DNA of 47,379 bases from an uncultured Acholeplasmatales bacterium (GTDB taxonomy: Bacteria; Bacillota_I; Bacilli_A; Acholeplasmatales; Anaeroplasmataceae): assembly GCA_944324795.1 (NCBI GenBank), contig CALUXR010000014.1:1-47379 (forward strand), given 5' to 3'. Below the pieces are notes generated by a model. The model saw only the letters and a program-made list of their open reading frames with translations. It was not told the DNA's origin and made no database searches. Position 1 is the stretch's first letter; each line of letters starts with the position of its first letter. Shown here in pieces: positions 37,211 to 45,705 of the stretch. The translations under genes were made by a program, and so were the position numbers.

Positions 37211-37972
37211 ATGAGTTCATATATACAATTACTAAATAATCTAGAGCGATTAAAATTAACAAAAATAAAGGAATATCTGCCTAATTATCTTGATGAAAGC
37301 ATCAAAAATAATTTATCTATAGTAGATATAATAAAGGAATTAACAGACAAAGAAATCGAATTTAGAGAAGAACGCGCAGCACAAATCAATCTAACTATAA
37401 GTAATTTCCCTTATCATAAAACAATTGATGACTTTGATTTTAATTATCAACCAAATATTAACAAAGCTAAAATATTAGATTTATGTAGTTTAAGATTTGT
37501 CGAAAACAATGATAACATATTATTTATAGGTTCTTCAGGAGTTGGTAAGACTCATCTAGCCACATCTATAGGTATGGAAGCTTCTAGTAAAAGAATAAGT
37601 ACATACTTCATACATTTTAATACTTTAATAAGTAAAATTAAAAAAGCTTATCAAGAGAATAGACATGAAGCAGTCATTAAGCATTACTCTAAATATAAGC
37701 TTTTAATAATAGATGAAATAGGATATTTACTAATTGAAAGGGAATATTCAAATATATTCTTTCAGTTAATAGCAGCTAGGTATGAAAATAAGTCAACAAT
37801 TATTACCACTAATCAACCACTATCTAAGTGGGGTGAAGTGTTTGGTGATCCTACAATAGCTACAGCTATTATTGATAGGCTAGTTCATCACTCTACTGTT
37901 ATAAAGATAACAGGAAGATCTTATCGAATAAAAGACTTAGTGATGGATGAAGAAATAGAAACAAATGATTAA
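37211..37972 (+). CDS. istB: IS21 helper ATPase IstB
   Basis: AAA+ ATPase that assembles on target DNA and helps IstA choose and cut it. Walker A GSSGVGKT (107-114), Walker B LLIIDEIGY (about 159-167), sensor-type TTNQPLSKW, and the IIDRLVHHS C-terminal segment are typical. 253 aa is normal. A GGAGA site overlaps the istA stop, so the two are coupled. Confidence 0.95.
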   Translation: MSSYIQLLNNLERLKLTKIKEYLPNYLDESIKNNLSIVDIIKELTDKEIEFREERAAQINLTISNFPYHKTIDDFDFNYQPNINKAKILDLCSLRFVENNDNILFIGSSGVGKTHLATSIGMEASSKRISTYFIHFNTLISKIKKAYQENRHEAVIKHYSKYKLLIIDEIGYLLIEREYSNIFFQLIAARYENKSTIITTNQPLSKWGEVFGDPTIATAIIDRLVHHSTVIKITGRSYRIKDLVMDEEIETND

Positions 37973-37978
37973 ATCATA

Positions 37979-38023
37979 AACCTGCATTTTTGAAGGCCAT
38001 TTTTCTACATTTTTTTGTTGACA
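37979..38023 (-). repeat. IS21 right terminal inverted repeat
   Basis: Read on the minus strand from 38023 it matches the left end over about 45 bases, best in ATGGCCTTCAAAAATG. Confidence 0.75.
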
Positions 38024-38482
38024 TTTACATTAATAGTTGATAATTATTTTTCGTTCTATTTTACTTTTATAGCCCCTAATTTAAATGTTTTAAATGGTTT
38101 AATGTCTTCCAATGCATTTTATGATAACTATTTAAATGTCAATGAATTAAATAATTCTTTTTGTCAAAGATATGAACTAGTATGCCATGATTTTATTAAA
38201 ATGGCAGTATATAATGAAGAACTTCCACAAATAAAAATGCTTGGCTATTGGTGGGGGAAAATAAATGGCCTGGCAATTGAAATTGATGTACTCGGATTAA
38301 ACGATAATTTAGCACTTATTGGAGAATGTAAATTTAGAAATAGAATTTATAACGATGTTGATTTTAATAAATTAATTAATTCTACTAATTTTATTAAAAA
38401 AGAAAATAAGCTTTATTTAATCTTTAATGTTTCTAATGTTAGTATTAATATTAAAAATAATGTTATGTGTCGATTTAGATAA
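38024..38482 (+). pseudogene. DUF234-type ATPase, C-terminal remnant
   Basis: The frame runs directly out of the IS end: DNYFSFYFTFIAPN matches the WYRFVFPN-type start of DUF234, and GYWWGKINGLAIEIDVLGLN followed by LALIGECKF matches its restriction-endonuclease-like core (E...EID.....GECK). DUF234 is the tail of archaeal-type AAA ATPases found sporadically in Firmicutes. The AAA domain that should precede it is absent, and the sequence on the far side of the IS belongs to another gene on the other strand. The frame stops normally at 38482. Confidence 0.68.
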
Positions 38483-38643
38483 ACTATATAAAAAATCCAG
38501 TTTATAAAGCTAGAATACATTGAATATTCAAAAATAAACATCTATATCGTTATTTATTTGGCCTAATTATAAGCATTTCATTGTAGATATTGTTTTTTTA
38601 ATTTGTTATGATACAACCTGAGTTTGCCAGTTAATATAAAAAG

Positions 38644-38679
38644 AAAGCCTGTAATTTTTGTTGTAACTACAGGCTTTTT
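38644..38679. terminator. Bidirectional terminator between the DUF234 remnant and lrgB
   Basis: AAAGCCTGTA (38644-38653) pairs with TACAGGCTTT (38668-38677); T5 on the plus side, CTTTCTTTTT on the minus side. Confidence 0.8.
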
Positions 38680-38718
38680 CTTACTGTTTCTATCTTTTTA
38701 TCTTTGTTTTTTATACCA

Positions 38719-39411
38719 TTATATTAACATAGCATAGAAACTAGCTAAAACTACCGTTAGGATACCACTTATAGCTATTGATAAACTACTCATAGCTCCT
38801 TCTATATCGCCTAGTTCCATAGCTTTAGCAGTTCCAATCGCGTGCGCACTAGTACCTAAAGCTAAGCCTTTCGCTATATCGCTTTTAATATGAAATATTT
38901 TAAATATGGTAGTCCCGATCATATTGCCTAAAATACCAGTAATGATTATTACTGCGACAGTTATAGTCTGATATCCACCCATTTGTTCACTAACTTGCAT
39001 TCCAATAGCTGTCGTGATTGATTTTGGTAATAATGTAACATATTGTTCATGAGTCAACCCAAATGCCAAAGATAATAAATATACACTAGTTAAACTGGTT
39101 AATACTCCTGCAATTATACTGACCATAATTGCCACAAAATTCTTTTTTAATAAATTAATTTGCTCATATAAAGGAATAGCTAAAGCTACCGTTGAAGGTG
39201 TTAATAAATAAGATAAATATTTAGCACTACCTTCATAGGTTGAATAATCAATTTTCCCTACTAATAAAACAATTATGACTAGAATAATAGCTATTAATAA
39301 AGGATTAAAAATAGCCAATTTAAGCTTCTTTTTAATAAATAATGCTAGTACATACGCTAACACACTAATGAACATTCCAAAAAATAACGAATCTTTTAAA
39401 AAATCACTCAT
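38719..39411 (-). CDS. lrgB: LrgB/CidB family membrane protein (pyruvate transporter subunit)
   Basis: A 230-residue polytopic protein with about seven spans. LTPSTVALAIPLYEQ, LPKSITTAIGMQ, and GTSAHAIGTAKAMELGDIEGAMSSLSI are diagnostic for LrgB. In Bacillus (PftAB) and Streptococcus mutans, LrgA-LrgB is a pyruvate channel; older work tied it to murein hydrolase control. It overlaps lrgA by 8 bases. A bidirectional terminator follows. Confidence 0.93.
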   Translation of the reverse strand: MSDFLKDSLFFGMFISVLAYVLALFIKKKLKLAIFNPLLIAIILVIIVLLVGKIDYSTYEGSAKYLSYLLTPSTVALAIPLYEQINLLKKNFVAIMVSIIAGVLTSLTSVYLLSLAFGLTHEQYVTLLPKSITTAIGMQVSEQMGGYQTITVAVIIITGILGNMIGTTIFKIFHIKSDIAKGLALGTSAHAIGTAKAMELGDIEGAMSSLSIAISGILTVVLASFYAMLI

Positions 39412-39763
39412 TTATCTCACCATTCTTCTTAGTTAAAAGTTGACAAACAACACCGGTAACAGCCATAACTAGTATAGTAGTAATTATCACAATAACTGTT
39501 ACTTCTAAAATTATTGGTTGTAAATCTAAATAGCTCGTAATTAAACCAACTCCAGCCGGAATAAACATCAGTGGCATTATTTCAATAATAAACTTAGCTG
39601 TCGTTTTAATATTATCAAGCTTAATAATTTTTGTGCATAAACAAAAAAGCATTATAGCTAAACCATAAACACTGCCTGGAATAGGTAAAGGAATAAAGTA
39701 ATTTAATGCTTCTCCAATAAATGATATTAAGATAATAATGCAAAATTCGCCTATATATTTCAT
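39404..39763 (-). CDS. lrgA: LrgA/CidA family holin-like protein
   Basis: A 119-residue protein with four membrane spans. IPLPIPGSVYGLAIMLFCL (about 25-43) and MPLMFIPAGVGLI (about 68-80) are the family signatures. It acts with LrgB in pyruvate uptake in characterised Bacilli. AAGGGAAG precedes the ATG. It has its own promoter with a cre-like box upstream, in keeping with catabolite control of this operon. No LytST two-component genes are in the window. Confidence 0.92.
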   Translation of the reverse strand: MKYIGEFCIIILISFIGEALNYFIPLPIPGSVYGLAIMLFCLCTKIIKLDNIKTTAKFIIEIMPLMFIPAGVGLITSYLDLQPIILEVTVIVIITTILVMAVTGVVCQLLTKKNGEINE

Positions 39764-39788
39764 ATTAAAACTTCCCTTAATGCTTAAA

Positions 39789-39834
39789 ATTATATGCCTT
39801 TCTTATTATGAAAACAATTATTAAGCGTTTTCAA
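39789..39834 (-). promoter_or_regulatory. lrgAB promoter with upstream cre-like box
   Basis: Minus-strand TTGTTT (39812-39817), 17 bases, TATAAT (39789-39794). Directly upstream, TTGAAAACGCTTAAT (39820-39834) fits the cre consensus except for one base in the second half. A cre just upstream of -35 often means activation. Confidence 0.6.
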
Positions 39835-39851
39835 AAGATTCTATTATTTAA

Positions 39852-39899
39852 ATTAAAAACCTCCTATTAAATGATTAACATTCACAAACAGAAGGTTTT
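39852..39899 (-). terminator. Terminator overlapping the small ORF upstream of lrgAB
   Basis: Ten-bp stem (39856-39865 with 39890-39899, one G-T) with a 24-base loop, then a minus-strand T-rich tail. The 5' arm and loop contain the last codons of the small ORF. Confidence 0.65.
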
Positions 39900-39946
39900 C
39901 TTAAAGCTTGTAAAAATTGAGCTATTTTTTCTTCATTTGTTGGCAT
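39875..39946 (-). CDS. Small ORF, 23 codons, ending CEC
   Basis: Reads MPTNEEKIAQFLQALRKPSV then CEC. It is amphipathic with charged N-terminal residues and two cysteines at the end. The leader GAGAGATGATAAAGT before the ATG offers a weak ribosome site. Its last codons sit inside an intrinsic terminator, and lrgAB begins about 110 bases later on the same strand. It could be a leader peptide, a tiny secreted peptide precursor, or chance; codon use looks natural. No family recognised. Confidence 0.4.
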   Translation of the reverse strand: MPTNEEKIAQFLQALRKPSVCEC

Positions 39947-40033
39947 ACTTTATCATCTCTCATCTATACTCTACTCTAAAGAGACTTATTTAAAACATTT
40001 TATTTGGCGAATTTTATCTCTTAAATGTTGGCG

Positions 40034-40073
40034 CAAAAAAAGGTTTGAATAGCCATTTATAGCGTATCAAACC
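40034..40073 (-). terminator. Terminator of tRNA-Glu(CUC)
   Basis: GGTTTGA (40042-40048) pairs with TCAAACC (40067-40073); minus-strand T7 follows. Confidence 0.8.
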
Positions 40074-40086
40074 ATTGCTTTCTTTA

Positions 40087-40162
40087 TGGTACTCCTAACG
40101 AGCATCGAACTCGTAATCTTCTCCTTGAGAGGGAGACGTGTTAACCATTCCACCATAGGAGC
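40087..40162 (-). tRNA. tRNA-Glu (anticodon CUC)
   Basis: A complete cloverleaf on the minus strand: acceptor GCTCCTA with TAGGAGT (first pair G-U), anticodon stem TCTCC/GGAGA with loop CTCTCAA (anticodon CUC, reads GAG), 5-base variable loop, T-stem ACGAG/CTCGT with TTCGATG. CCA is encoded. A second tRNA-Glu with UUC lies at the right end of the window. Confidence 0.92.
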
Positions 40163-40172
40163 AGGTACTAAG

Positions 40173-40200
40173 ATTATACCATTGTTTAATATTTTTGCAA
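40173..40200 (-). promoter_or_regulatory. Promoter of tRNA-Glu(CUC)
   Basis: Minus-strand TTGCAA (40195-40200), 16 bases, TATAAT (40173-40178), ending about 10 bases before the tRNA. Confidence 0.7.
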
Positions 40201-40219
40201 TGATATAATCTAATTTAAT

Positions 40220-40471
40220 CTAATTATTTTTTCTATAACCTAATTTTTCAGAAATCAAATAACCTACTTCTTTGATTCTGTTTCCTAAATATTCATAGCT
40301 ATCATCTTTTGAATACATATCAGAAATAGAAATAGCAACAACACATTCACCATTATAGTTAAAAACTTGGGCAGCAAAGCATAACATATGGTTTTCTACT
40401 TCCCTATTATCTATTCCATAACCTCTTTTTCGTGTCAATTCTAGTTCTTTATACAAATCGTCAACATTCAT
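40220..40471 (-). pseudogene. IclR-type effector domain, C-terminal fragment
   Basis: Eighty-three codons match the end of IclR regulators: LYKELELTRKRGYGIDNREVE corresponds to the L..IR..GYA.D.EE segment, then C.AAQVFNYNGECVVAISIS, and a terminal ISEKLGY. The DNA-binding half and the first part of the ligand domain (about 150 residues) are missing, and an in-frame stop stands a few codons before the ATG. In another frame upstream runs a short open stretch (IEKKFANAIKFSVEAFMEIK) of unknown meaning. I take it as a truncated regulator; a stand-alone ligand-binding domain is possible. Confidence 0.5.
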
Positions 40472-40539
40472 TATTGATTTTTTTTATTTCCATAAATGCC
40501 TCAACTGAAAATTTTATTGCATTGGCAAACTTTTTTTCA

Positions 40540-40565
40540 ATACAAAAAAAAGGCCTAAGCCTTTT
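40540..40565 (-). terminator. Terminator of the nitroreductase-gltX-map unit
   Basis: AAAAGGC (40548-40554) pairs with GCCTTTT (40559-40565), loop of 4, minus-strand T8. Confidence 0.85.
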
Positions 40566-41064
40566 AAATTGTAAATTCACTAATATTAGGTCTTTGATTA
40601 TGAAGTGAACTAGGTCCTTCAGCTGGGTAACCACAATATATTAAACCAACTATTTTTAAATTATTAGCTATATTAAATTCTTGTTTAAGTATGTCTTCTT
40701 TAAAAACACCAATAAAACATGTAGCTAAGCCAATATTTGTTGCGGCTAAAAGAAGTTGCATTATACTAAGACTTGTATCTACTTCTCCATAATTTTTATT
40801 ATCATAACCCCTAATATAACTTTCAGTTTCGTCATAGGAAAATATAAAGATAACTTGTTCATTAAAATTAAATTTAGTTGCAATATGAACTTTTTCTATA
40901 TCACTCTTAGTATTAATAACTTTAATTCTAATAGGAAATTTATTACATGCAGTAGGTGTAAGTCTTACTGCTTCTAATAAATAATTAATTTTAGTCTCTT
41001 CTACTTCTTTATTTAAAAAATTGCGACAAGAATATCTATTTTTTAAAACTTCTAATAGTTCCAT
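40564..41064 (-). CDS. Nitroreductase family protein
   Basis: FMN-dependent oxidoreductase of 166 residues. NRYSCRNF (9-16) and RLTPTACNKFPIR (34-46) are the FMN-contacting family start; near the end, GLATCFIGVF and VGLIYCGYPAE are also typical. It is compact and would act as a homodimer. Substrate unknown. It begins one base after the gltX stop with GAGGCATAAA before the ATG, so it rides on the map-gltX transcript. Confidence 0.85.
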   Translation of the reverse strand: MELLEVLKNRYSCRNFLNKEVEETKINYLLEAVRLTPTACNKFPIRIKVINTKSDIEKVHIATKFNFNEQVIFIFSYDETESYIRGYDNKNYGEVDTSLSIMQLLLAATNIGLATCFIGVFKEDILKQEFNIANNLKIVGLIYCGYPAEGPSSLHNQRPNISEFTI

Positions 41065-41065
41065 T

Positions 41066-42736
41066 TTATGCCTCTAAGGATTTAATAGCTAAATTAATTC
41101 TCCTTATCACTTCTTCTTTACCTAAAATATTAAGTATTGCATATAGATTAGGTGAATTCTTTTTAGTAGTCATTGCTACTCTTAAATATTCTGCTATATC
41201 TCCAACATGCCCTTTATACAATTCTTTATTCTTTTTATAATCCTTAGTATTAGCTGCATAATTAAATTTAGGGCACATTTCTTTTAAATCATTAAACCAT
41301 AATGATTCGTCACTAGCTAAATTATAATTATCTTTATAATAAGTTAATATTTCTATAATTTCTAATTTATCTTTTTCACTATTCCATTCGTAACCATTAG
41401 CTACAAGCTTTTTAAATTCATCATTATAAAAGAATTTAATTAAAGGATAAATATCACTATATTTAGCATAATCTTTTCTTGGTTTTGCTTTTTCTCTATC
41501 AATATTTAAAATGGCTATAATGTATTCTTCATTATTAATTATTTTTTGATAGAAGTTATTATCATATGTTTTAGCCCATTCTTTTAATTCTTCTTCTACT
41601 TCACTAGCTTTTTTATAAGCTAGTCTTTCTTTAGCGATATTAGCGATTTTTTCAATATCAAATAAAGCTCCATCTAAGCTCATTTTATTAAATGATAAGA
41701 TAAAATCATTATAAGATTTATCTAAGTTTTGTTCACGCCACTCTTCATAATTTGAATTAGCTAAAGTTAATAAATATTCTATTAAGGCATATTTAGGATA
41801 ACCTTCACTAATAAAATAAGATACAGCAGCCTCATTATCTTTTCTTTTTGATAATTTTCTTCTATTACCATTTTCTTCTTTCATTATAACTGGTAGGTGA
41901 GCATATTTTGGTAATTTAAAACCTACAGTATTAAATAATTCAATATGAATAGGTAAACTTGCTAACCATTCTTCACCACGAGTTACATGTGTTGTATGCA
42001 TAAAATGATCATCAACTAAATGGGCAAAATGATAAGTAGGAAGACCATCACTTTTTAAAATAACTATATCTTGATAATTTTCTGTTAATTCTAAGTCGCC
42101 CCTTATCTCATCATGAATCTTAATTTTATTTTGTTCATTGCCCATAGATTTAAATCTAATGATATAAGGTTTACCTTCTTTAATTAAAGAAATGGCTTCA
42201 TCAGGCGATAAATTGCGGCACTTTGCATATTTACCATAATATCCTGGAGTAATTTTATTTTGTATTTGATAATTTCTTAATTCTTCTAAATCAGAAGCAC
42301 TACAAAAACAAGGATAAGCTCTACCTTTTTTAATTAATTCTTTAATGACAACTTTATAAATATCTGCCCTAGCAGATTGTTTATAAGGACCATAATTACC
42401 TTTTTCTAAATCATCATTAATATATCCTTCATCAGGAATAATTCCAAAATAATTTAATTGCTTAACTAAATCAGCGCCACTACCTTCTATTTCTCTTTTA
42501 GTATCTGTATCTTCAAGTCTAATATAGAATACACCACCACTTTGTTTAGCTAAACGATAACTGATTAATGATGTAAATAAACTACCTGTATGTAAAAATC
42601 CTGTTGGGCTTGGAGCGAAACGGGTAACCATAGCTCCTTCTTTAAGGTCGCGAACAGGGTATTTTTTTTCTAAATCATCAATTGTTAAATTGATATTAGG
42701 AAATATTAAATTAGCTAAATCTATTAATGTAGACAT
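41066..42736 (-). CDS. gltX: Glutamyl-tRNA synthetase, long form
   Basis: Charges tRNA-Glu. The class I signature is APSPTGFLHTGS (HIGH equivalent HTGS) near 41-52; the KMSKS equivalent is RKLSKRKDNEA; a CFCS...C zinc-like cluster lies near 140-165. An N-terminal extension of about 35 residues (IFPNINLTIDDLEKKYPVRDL) and a length of 556 aa mark the longer form known in some Clostridia and relatives. The C-terminal helical domain binds the anticodon. It lies 12 bases after map. Whether it also charges tRNA-Gln, as in gatCAB organisms, cannot be read here. Confidence 0.93.
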   Translation of the reverse strand: MSTLIDLANLIFPNINLTIDDLEKKYPVRDLKEGAMVTRFAPSPTGFLHTGSLFTSLISYRLAKQSGGVFYIRLEDTDTKREIEGSGADLVKQLNYFGIIPDEGYINDDLEKGNYGPYKQSARADIYKVVIKELIKKGRAYPCFCSASDLEELRNYQIQNKITPGYYGKYAKCRNLSPDEAISLIKEGKPYIIRFKSMGNEQNKIKIHDEIRGDLELTENYQDIVILKSDGLPTYHFAHLVDDHFMHTTHVTRGEEWLASLPIHIELFNTVGFKLPKYAHLPVIMKEENGNRRKLSKRKDNEAAVSYFISEGYPKYALIEYLLTLANSNYEEWREQNLDKSYNDFILSFNKMSLDGALFDIEKIANIAKERLAYKKASEVEEELKEWAKTYDNNFYQKIINNEEYIIAILNIDREKAKPRKDYAKYSDIYPLIKFFYNDEFKKLVANGYEWNSEKDKLEIIEILTYYKDNYNLASDESLWFNDLKEMCPKFNYAANTKDYKKNKELYKGHVGDIAEYLRVAMTTKKNSPNLYAILNILGKEEVIRRINLAIKSLEA

Positions 42737-42748
42737 TCTATCATCCTC

Positions 42749-43567
42749 CTAATTTGCTAATATTTCAAAACCGTCTTCAGTTATAACGACAGTGTGTTCA
42801 ACTTGAGCACTTAAACCGCCATCCATTGTATAAATAGTCCAATTATTTGATGCATCTAAAAACACTTTTCTAGTTCCTGTATTAATCATTGGTTCAATTG
42901 TAAATACCATTCCCGGGAATAATACAAGTCCTGTGTCACGCTTACCAAAATGAGCAACGTAAGGTTCTTCGTGAAAATCAAGGCCCACCCCGTGACCACC
43001 TATTTCATGAACAACACTAAAACCATTTTGTTTAACATGGTGTTCTATAGCATAGCCAATATCACCTAATCTACAATATGGTTTTAAGACTTTTAAAGCT
43101 AATTCTAATGCCTCTTTAGTAACCCTAATTAATTTATCTGCTTCTTCATTTATTAAACCCATTTGAAACATTCTTGATGCATCAGCATAATATCCATTTA
43201 AAATAGTTGTACAATCAACATTTATAATATCTCCAGCTTTTAAAAATACTTTAGAACTGGGAATACCATGACATACTTGATCATTTATAGATGTACAGCA
43301 ACTTTTTGGAAAGCCTTCAAAACCAAGGCAGGCTGGAATAGCACCATATTCTTTAGTTGCATTATAAACTAAGTTATCTATTTCTTCAGTAGACATTCCA
43401 ACTTTAATATTGTTTGCTACTAAATCTAATATCTTATTATTTATGATTCCAACTTGTCTTATTCCTTCAATTTGACTGGCAGTTTTAATTAATTCTCTTT
43501 TAGGAATTGGCATTCCTAATTTTTTAAATTTAGGTGCCATTTCATCATAATTCAATAAATAATCCAT
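42749..43567 (-). CDS. map: Methionine aminopeptidase, type I
   Basis: Removes the N-terminal methionine from new proteins using two metal ions. Ligands are visible in order: Asp in NVDCTTILNG, Asp in YADASRMF, His in HEIGGHGVG, Glu in FTIEPMI and Glu in AQVEHTVVI. A 20-25-residue extension precedes the core, giving 272 aa. It is the first gene of map-gltX-nitroreductase; the ackA terminator lies just upstream. Confidence 0.95.
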   Translation of the reverse strand: MDYLLNYDEMAPKFKKLGMPIPKRELIKTASQIEGIRQVGIINNKILDLVANNIKVGMSTEEIDNLVYNATKEYGAIPACLGFEGFPKSCCTSINDQVCHGIPSSKVFLKAGDIINVDCTTILNGYYADASRMFQMGLINEEADKLIRVTKEALELALKVLKPYCRLGDIGYAIEHHVKQNGFSVVHEIGGHGVGLDFHEEPYVAHFGKRDTGLVLFPGMVFTIEPMINTGTRKVFLDASNNWTIYTMDGGLSAQVEHTVVITEDGFEILAN

Positions 43568-43583
43568 TTTATCCCTCTAATTT

Positions 43584-43609
43584 AAAAATAGTGTGAATTT
43601 ATCACACTA
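43584..43609 (-). terminator. ackA terminator
   Basis: Perfect 8-bp stem TAGTGTGA/TCACACTA (43589-43596 with 43602-43609), minus-strand T5. Confidence 0.85.
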
Positions 43610-43619
43610 CTTTATTTTA

Positions 43620-44810
43620 TTAAGCTAATTTTGCAACTCTAACAACATCACGTGCAATCATAACTTCTTCATTTGTAGGAATTACGAAAGCTCTAATCTT
43701 TGAATCTTTAGCTGTGATTTCTCTTTCTTCACCACGAATGTTATTAGCTTCATCATCAATTTTAACACCTAAAACACCAAGACGATTTAAAATATTCTTT
43801 CTTAAATGAATTAAGTTTTCACCCATACCAGCTGTAAAGCAAATAGCATCACAACCACCCATATAAACATAATATGAAGCTATATAATCAACGATACGTT
43901 TAGCTTGAACGTCAAATGTTAATTTGCAACGATGATCTCCTTCTTCCATACCAGCAGTAACATCACGAGCATCATTTGAACGACCTGACATACCTAAGTA
44001 GCCTGATTTTTTATTTAATTCATTAACTACTTCTTGAGCTGTTTTATCTTCATGAGCACAAATGAATGAAACAACAGTAGGATCAACATTACCAGAACGT
44101 GTTCCCATAGGAATTCCTTCAAGTGGTGTTAAACCCATTGATGTATCTTTACATTTTCCACCATCAACAGCACAAATTGAAGCACCATTACCTAAATGGC
44201 AAACAATAATTTTAGTATCTTTAACATCCTTACCCATAATTTCTGCACAACGATGTGATACATATTGATGGCTAGTGCCATGAGCACCATATTTTCTAAT
44301 ACCATATTTTGTATACCATTCATATGGTGTTGCATACATATATGCTTCTTCAGGCATAGTTTGATGGAATACTGTATCAAATACTACTACTTCTGGTACT
44401 TCTGGTAAAGCCTTTTGGAAAGCTTTAATACCAATAATATGAGCTGGATTATGAAGTGGAGCTAAATCCGCTAAATCACTAATTTTTCTAACAACTTCTT
44501 CATCAACTAGAGTTGAATCTTTAAAATATTCACCACCTTGGACAATTCTATGTCCAACACCATTAATTTCTTTTAAGTCTTTTAAGATGCCTTTTTCAAT
44601 TAATGAATCTAATAATAATTGTACACCAACTGCATGATCTTTTAAAACTGGATGTGTTTCTTCTTTCTTGCCATTATATTTAATTGTAAAAATGCCTTCT
44701 GGAAGACCAATTCTTTCCATTACACCTGATGCGATTACTTGTTCGCTAGGCATTTCTAATAGCTGGAATTTAATAGATGAACTACCAGCATTAACTGCCA
44801 TAATTTTCAT
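43620..44810 (-). CDS. ackA: Acetate kinase
   Basis: Makes ATP and acetate from acetyl phosphate, the energy-yielding step of mixed-acid fermentation. It starts MKIMAVNAGSSSIKFQLL (phosphate-binding Asn7), has VFDTVFHQTMP, HLGNGASICAV, and TSMGLTPLEGIPMGTRSG, with CFTAGMGEN near the end. Length 396 aa is standard. AGAGGAG precedes the ATG. The ytxK-like gene stands upstream, separated by a lipoprotein gene; ytxK-ackA is an established Bacillus pairing. pta is not in the window. Confidence 0.97.
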   Translation of the reverse strand: MKIMAVNAGSSSIKFQLLEMPSEQVIASGVMERIGLPEGIFTIKYNGKKEETHPVLKDHAVGVQLLLDSLIEKGILKDLKEINGVGHRIVQGGEYFKDSTLVDEEVVRKISDLADLAPLHNPAHIIGIKAFQKALPEVPEVVVFDTVFHQTMPEEAYMYATPYEWYTKYGIRKYGAHGTSHQYVSHRCAEIMGKDVKDTKIIVCHLGNGASICAVDGGKCKDTSMGLTPLEGIPMGTRSGNVDPTVVSFICAHEDKTAQEVVNELNKKSGYLGMSGRSNDARDVTAGMEEGDHRCKLTFDVQAKRIVDYIASYYVYMGGCDAICFTAGMGENLIHLRKNILNRLGVLGVKIDDEANNIRGEEREITAKDSKIRAFVIPTNEEVMIARDVVRVAKLA

Positions 44811-44886
44811 AACTAAATACTCCTCTTTCTTCTTTTTATTTCATAGATATATGATATCACAAAATTATCCTTTTTTGTAGTCTAAA

Positions 44887-45705
44887 TTAATCATTTATTT
44901 CTTTTTGATAGCCACAATAACTACATTTTCCAAATTCATCACAAGAATGTGGCTCAAGTTCAATAATACCACTTTCCATTTCTTCATAACCACATCCGTA
45001 TTCATCAACAAAATGGCCTTTATCAAACATCGGAATATATTTTTTACATTCATCAGTATGCATATGATAGATTGGGAAATCTAATCTTAAATTTTCATCA
45101 TATTTATATTCAATTTTCATTTCTATATCTAAAGGTTCATTAAAATATCTAATTTCTCCTAAATGATTAAATTCATCTAACTTTAATTCCATTGTTAGAA
45201 AAATATCGTTAAAAGGAACTAAATTATTATTATAAAGACTATATAGACCTTCTAGACTATATTCTGTTTCTAAAAATAAAATGGTTTTAACAAAATAAGC
45301 TTTTATATCTGGCGTAACTATATCATTTTCTTTCCTTAAATAACTAATTTCAAAACTTGGTTTAGCATTATAAATATAATATATATTATCATTATCTATA
45401 TCATAATAAACTGGACTTGAAATGGTTTCATATTCATCTTTTAAACGATTAGGAACATCACCTATAATATCATTAAAATTTAATTTTATACTAAATTTAT
45501 ATCCATCTATGCTACCATTAAAAGATAAGTTAACATCGTTATATTTTATCTCTCCTTCATAATTATATTTAGCATTTCCATCATAAATTTCATTTATTGC
45601 ATTTTTATATTCTATATCGCTAAAATCATCTTTTAATTTACGACAACCACTTAATAATAAAATACTTAAAAACACCAATAACAAGATTTTTTTCAATAAT
45701 ATCAA
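44887..45705 (-). CDS. Lipoprotein of unknown function
   Basis: 272 residues: signal peptide with lipobox LLSGC (Cys21), then an acidic, beta-rich-looking mature part with many Asn, Asp and Tyr, and a cysteine/histidine-rich end (CKKYIP...YGCGYEE...PHSCDEFGKCSYCGY) that could bind a metal. The first 150 residues recall the YGEIK...L.F.G...K. pattern of surface lipoproteins that bind lipid or sugar, but I cannot name a family. Its ATG overlaps the stop of the ytxK-like gene by 4 bases. Confidence 0.7.
   Translation of the reverse strand: MILLKKILLLVFLSILLLSGCRKLKDDFSDIEYKNAINEIYDGNAKYNYEGEIKYNDVNLSFNGSIDGYKFSIKLNFNDIIGDVPNRLKDEYETISSPVYYDIDNDNIYYIYNAKPSFEISYLRKENDIVTPDIKAYFVKTILFLETEYSLEGLYSLYNNNLVPFNDIFLTMELKLDEFNHLGEIRYFNEPLDIEMKIEYKYDENLRLDFPIYHMHTDECKKYIPMFDKGHFVDEYGCGYEEMESGIIELEPHSCDEFGKCSYCGYQKEIND

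Larger units (their letters stand above)
35892..38023 (+). mobile_element. IS21-family insertion sequence, intact
   Basis: About 2.13 kb with istA and istB. The left end TGGTATCTTAAAAGTGTAG and the complement of the right end TGTCAACAAAAAAATGTAG align, and both continue into ATGGCCTTCAAAAATG then AGGTT; about 35 of 45 bases match. A similar sequence, TGTCAATAGAAAAATGTA, occurs at 47309, supporting TG as the terminus. No target-site duplication is visible (GTTTTGAAAA on the left, TTTACATT on the right), and the broken genes at the two sides are unrelated. Confidence 0.88.

Noticed and set aside
42737-43620. T-box leader for gltX or map
   Set aside because: No T-box sequence or specifier stem is seen; gltX follows map by 12 bases.
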